From Acidobacteriota bacterium (GTDB taxonomy: Bacteria > Acidobacteriota > Terriglobia > UBA7540), in contig JAJXZM010000558.1 in the NCBI GenBank assembly GCA_021780055.1, positions 1 through 8,622 on the forward strand: a stretch of DNA of 8,622 bases. The letters are read 5' to 3'. Positions 5,758 to 8,622 of this stretch are shown here, piece after piece. How positions within the stretch are numbered: position 1 is the stretch's first letter; each line of letters starts with the position of its first letter. Under the pieces are notes generated by a model, which saw nothing but the letters and a program-made list of their open reading frames with translations, was not told where the DNA came from and made no database searches. A program made the translations under genes and the position numbers.

Positions 5758-5782
5758 CCACGGCACTACCCCACTGCCGTGG
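5758..5782. repeat. Palindrome between the ATPase and the third cassette gene
   Basis: CCACGGCA (5758-5765) is mirrored by TGCCGTGG (5775-5782) around a nine-base loop. No T-run follows on the minus strand, so it is a poor intrinsic terminator. The neighbouring words GCCGTGGCTACC (5777-5788) recur at 4428-4439, over the stop codon of the third gene. It looks like a small dispersed repeat or mRNA-processing hairpin. Confidence 0.6.
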
Positions 5783-5855
5783 CTACCCGCTCTCTTGTAC
5801 GTGGGCTTTACCGGGGGCTCGCCGTCAGAGAAGCAGCGACCGTGGAAGCTCGCTT

Positions 5856-7331
5856 TCATGGGTTGCTATTCACAGATTGTGCGATTTCGCCGACGAGACC
5901 CTCGCCGAGCGCCTTATTAGCACCGTCACTACTGAGCCACAGTCGAACAAGAGCCCTTCGGACCGCCCTAATGTCCAAACCGACTGCCTCCGCGAACACT
6001 CTGAAGTAATCATGATGGTCCTTTCCAGTTGTGACCTCTAGGGCCACCCGAATCTGGTCCTCGCCTTTTTTGAGCTCTCCTGCAAGAGCCTGCACTATAT
6101 TGGGTTGGTTCTCGACAAAATTCAAAAGTAGGTACTCTGGGGCAATGTCACCCGGGAGGAACGCGTGTGGCCACCGCAGTTCTTTTTCGGCAGCAATCTT
6201 TTCGCGCACATCACCATCATATACACCGACAAGCGTCAGCCAGCGCTGCGTCTTGGGCATCATTTTCAGAATTCCGGTTATGGCGCTGTCGCACCCCGCG
6301 GACACCACCTCCCACTGTCGTAATAGTCCCGGATCGAATTCCTCGATTAGGGTCAAGAGGAAGTGTTTTGCTGCTTCGTCTTCGACAATCAAAGCCCCAT
6401 TAAACGCAACTCTGCCACCAAGAATTCGACTTATGTCCATCTTGGTCGGTTCCCTGACAAAACATGCGGGTCCGGCAACCCGAACCAGAAGCTTCAAATG
6501 CTCCCTTAGAACGCGGCTGATAATAGTCGGCGAGTGCGTCGCAACGACAACCCAAATTCCCATCTCATCGCTGAACTTGGCAACCACGTTCATGAGGGAT
6601 TCCTGCGACGCAGGTGAAACATGCGTCTCTGGCTCCTCCAAAATCAGGATCGAGTCCTTCTTGAGGTCTCTTAGGGTCCAGTATGTTAGCAGTAGAGACA
6701 ACTCACCACGACCCATGCCCTCGCTGCCATAGGAAACACCTGCTGATGTAGCTTGAAAGTATGGGAATCTCTCAAATCCAGCGTAATCAGCGATCTCGTA
6801 CATCAAGATTTCAGTGTAGCTCTTCCCAACCAAGTAGGACGCCACAGCAAGCTCGTCCGCATCTAGGATGACCGGGGCCGTAGCCTCCAAAAGGTCCCCG
6901 AAGTTCTTATCTGCGCCGATTTGACTCAAACACTTCGCTGCGAGGTCGGACGGATCGACAAAGGAACATTCCCCGTCGTAGTTATCGCCAGCCGTAGTGC
7001 GGATTCCATCCTCCGCACGGTGCGTACGGAGTCGGAGCTCGGAGTCACCCTTTACCAAGAGGCCCTCTATACTGCTGCCCCCTAGTCGTTTGCGCAGAGC
7101 CGGTGCGGTCCCGGACCCATCCTGGGACAGTAAATCCGCAATGGCGGTAATGAGGGTGGATTTACCGACGCCATTTGCACCTACGATTACCGTTATTCCG
7201 CATGAAAAAGTAACGGCACCGTCAGCTAAACAGAACAAGTTATTGAATCGCACTTCCGTGAGCCTTGTACTATACTTCCGGGAGAAAACGTGCCGCCAAT
7301 GGTCGTCAAATCTAGCTTGCTTCAGGCTCAT
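5856..7331 (-). CDS. OLD-like ATP-binding protein with C-terminal TOPRIM nuclease domain
   Basis: Protein of 491 residues. The N-terminal ABC-type ATPase has Walker A GANGVGKST (51-59), a signature-like GSEGMGRGELS (202-212), Walker B SILILEEPETH (227-237) and the switch histidine ATHSP (264-268). From about 310 a TOPRIM domain follows: ALIVEDEAAK (313-322, Glu317) and GVYDGD (369-374, Asp372 and Asp374). Next is LPGDIAPEYLLL, like other AAA-TOPRIM nucleases. The order is that of OLD-family proteins (phage P2 Old, GajA, the retron Eco8 effector), which use ATP-controlled nicking or cutting of DNA. All key residues are present, so activity is plausible. The start overlaps the upstream DUF262 stop by ATGA, so the two are translationally coupled. 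It is cytoplasmic. The partner-specific role is inferred to be anti-phage defence. Confidence 0.88.
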   Translation of the reverse strand: MSLKQARFDDHWRHVFSRKYSTRLTEVRFNNLFCLADGAVTFSCGITVIVGANGVGKSTLITAIADLLSQDGSGTAPALRKRLGGSSIEGLLVKGDSELRLRTHRAEDGIRTTAGDNYDGECSFVDPSDLAAKCLSQIGADKNFGDLLEATAPVILDADELAVASYLVGKSYTEILMYEIADYAGFERFPYFQATSAGVSYGSEGMGRGELSLLLTYWTLRDLKKDSILILEEPETHVSPASQESLMNVVAKFSDEMGIWVVVATHSPTIISRVLREHLKLLVRVAGPACFVREPTKMDISRILGGRVAFNGALIVEDEAAKHFLLTLIEEFDPGLLRQWEVVSAGCDSAITGILKMMPKTQRWLTLVGVYDGDVREKIAAEKELRWPHAFLPGDIAPEYLLLNFVENQPNIVQALAGELKKGEDQIRVALEVTTGKDHHDYFRVFAEAVGLDIRAVRRALVRLWLSSDGANKALGEGLVGEIAQSVNSNP

Positions 7332-8515
7332 CCCAGTTGCCCCCAGCCGCTCCCTACAAGGCTTCTGGCTATATAGTCCTCTTCGAACGCACCCTCGCGC
7401 TCGGAAAAAGAGAGGTGGATACGTTCTAAGCGAAACTGTTCCAAATCAAGCTGATAGTCGTCTGCAAGGAACCCCTCGACAACCAACCAGATAACGGCAT
7501 CCCGGAGGATTACGGACGAGACGTCCGCAACTCTGGCAGAAGACCTACTGTCGTATATTGCAAACAACCGAACCCTTGGCACGAAGCTAAACACCCGGCC
7601 GGACAGATTCGTATCACGAAAGCTTTGGTGTCTTGATCTCTCGAATTTCGTGAGGATGTCGCCAAGAATGTCAGGGGACAGACTGGAATCTTGAGAAAAA
7701 GCGAATCTGACCAGGAATACCAACCAACTAAAAAGGGTTGCCTTATTAAACTTCGGTCTCAACCCTCCTTCTAGCTGGAGACTCCGCCCGAGCGTACGTG
7801 CAGCATGCGTTAAGATATCCACTGTACCCGCCGAGAGCGGTTGATCCGTTCGATACAACTCTGCGAGATCGCCTGAAGTGATCTTCTCGGCAATCGTGCG
7901 TCGCTCTATGGCCAAGGCGGTTCTGGCGAGAACGTCATCGTAAGCCATCCGCGAATTCGAGAAGCCCAGCACCGTCTTGTTTAGGCGCTCGCCCTCTAGC
8001 GATGTAACAAGGGCTCTGATTTGCTCTCGAACAGGACCGAAAAAGGCATTTCTCTGCTCCGCTCCAGTAAGACTCGCTGGCTGGTTTAGTCGAAAGAACA
8101 ACTCGGCCGGCTCGCTGGACTGGTAGTCGACTATGCGAAATACCCTAATCGTGAACTGGTCGAACCGCCTTCGCCACTCCTCGGCCAGCTGCCAGTAGTA
8201 TTGCCCATGGAGCGATTGGATGCTCGGCTCTAGAGGCTCAACCGACCCGTCCACCGGAAACACGCCCTCGACAAAATCACGAATCGCAGCAAGCCGCTGC
8301 TGGCCATCAAGGACCTCCTGTTTTCTGGACCGAGAGTTCTCGATAACGTGGATGGGGGGCACGTGCCAATCGCGCAGAATGCTGTCAACCAATCGCTGCT
8401 TTTTTACCTTGCTCCAGACCTCACCACGCTGGAACTCCGGCTGCAAATTGATGTCGCCGTTCCGAATTCGGGCGACGATCGTCGCTACGTCTGGATCTGA
8501 TGGCAAAAGGCGCAT
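7328..8515 (-). CDS. DUF262 (ParB/GmrS-like) protein, first gene of putative defence cassette
   Basis: Protein of 395 residues. The N-terminal DUF262 domain is clear. NLQPEFQRGEVWSKVKKQRLVDSIL covers 23-47, DGQQRLAAI covers 70-78 (the hallmark DGQQR), and ELFFRLNQPASLTGAEQRNA covers 138-157. DUF262 is a ParB/sulfiredoxin-like nucleotide-binding domain, best known from the GmrS part of the GmrSD type IV restriction enzyme. Unlike GmrSD, no DUF1524 or HNH nuclease motif is visible in the remaining 240 residues, which appear helical. The nuclease is therefore probably the TOPRIM partner encoded next, whose ATG overlaps this stop codon. Start at 8515 with AGGGGA about 8 bases upstream. An inverted repeat at 8545-8575 may control the operon. 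A role in recognising modified or foreign DNA, or a nucleotide signal, is inferred. Confidence 0.87.
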   Translation of the reverse strand: MRLLPSDPDVATIVARIRNGDINLQPEFQRGEVWSKVKKQRLVDSILRDWHVPPIHVIENSRSRKQEVLDGQQRLAAIRDFVEGVFPVDGSVEPLEPSIQSLHGQYYWQLAEEWRRRFDQFTIRVFRIVDYQSSEPAELFFRLNQPASLTGAEQRNAFFGPVREQIRALVTSLEGERLNKTVLGFSNSRMAYDDVLARTALAIERRTIAEKITSGDLAELYRTDQPLSAGTVDILTHAARTLGRSLQLEGGLRPKFNKATLFSWLVFLVRFAFSQDSSLSPDILGDILTKFERSRHQSFRDTNLSGRVFSFVPRVRLFAIYDSRSSARVADVSSVILRDAVIWLVVEGFLADDYQLDLEQFRLERIHLSFSEREGAFEEDYIARSLVGSGWGQLG

Positions 8516-8544
8516 TGGCGAAGTCCCCTAAATCTCGCGGGTGC

Positions 8545-8575
8545 CGCATACCTGACGTATTGGGCTGTGTATGCG
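8545..8575. promoter_or_regulatory. Inverted repeat upstream of the cassette (possible operator)
   Basis: CGCATAC (8545-8551) and GTATGCG (8569-8575) form a perfect 7-bp inverted repeat with a 17-base spacer, 30-60 bases before the DUF262 start. A TATAGT box on the minus strand at 8585-8590 precedes it. A candidate -35 (TTGCCG, 8605-8610) is only 14 bases from that box, so the promoter is weak. The position suits an operator or a leader hairpin. Confidence 0.4.
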
Positions 8576-8622
8576 AACCCCCAAACTATAATCTCGGCAT
8601 CAGCCGGCAAACGCATCACCGC

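Noticed and set aside
6031..6732. Long plus-strand frame of 233 codons inside the ATPase gene
   Set aside because: It is fully antisense to a gene with clear ATPase motifs and shows no protein family character.

Overview
The window reads as a chromosomal segment of a mid-to-high-GC bacterium. Four things suggest Acidobacteriota: Tat-exported and haem-binding proteins typical of that phylum, a DinB-like protein of a type common there, a TadE pilus gene, and intergenic space packed with short palindromic and AT-rich repeats. This assignment is inferred from gene style and repeats; there is no rRNA or marker gene to fix it.

Layout, left to right. (1) Positions 2-274, minus strand: the 5' part of a TadE-like pilus assembly gene that runs off the left edge, with a strong ribosome binding site and a predicted leader hairpin. 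(2) Positions 275-966: about 690 bases with no convincing gene. (3) Positions 967-2592, minus strand: a DinB-like metalloprotein gene followed by a Tat-exported polysaccharide deacetylase gene, possibly co-transcribed. (4) Positions 2593-2932: a divergent intergenic region with a 9-bp inverted repeat, a -10-like box and a possible 26-codon upstream ORF, leading into a plus-strand membrane-anchored CxxCH haem-binding protein (2933-3412). (5) Positions about 3385-4005: a repeat island with three copies of a 27-bp imperfect palindrome, two GC-rich REP-like hairpins, three AT-rich repeats and a heptanucleotide tandem repeat. The first palindrome copy supplies the stop codon of the haem gene. (6) Positions 4034-4213, minus strand: a 59-residue two-helix membrane protein. 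(7) Positions 4434-8515, minus strand: a three-gene cassette, transcribed in the order DUF262 (ParB/GmrS-like), OLD-like ATPase with a TOPRIM domain, and an unrecognised 397-residue protein. The first two overlap by ATGA; the third follows after a 228-base gap that holds a palindrome.

The cassette is the most interesting part. A DUF262 protein coupled to an ABC-type ATPase-TOPRIM nuclease looks like an anti-phage defence module. The third protein has no fold I can name, but its C-terminal helix resembles a HEPN motif with tyrosine in place of the histidine. The cassette looks lower in GC than the deacetylase and DinB genes and lies beside the repeat island, which fits horizontal acquisition. 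I cannot assign it to a named system, so it may be an undescribed or poorly described one.
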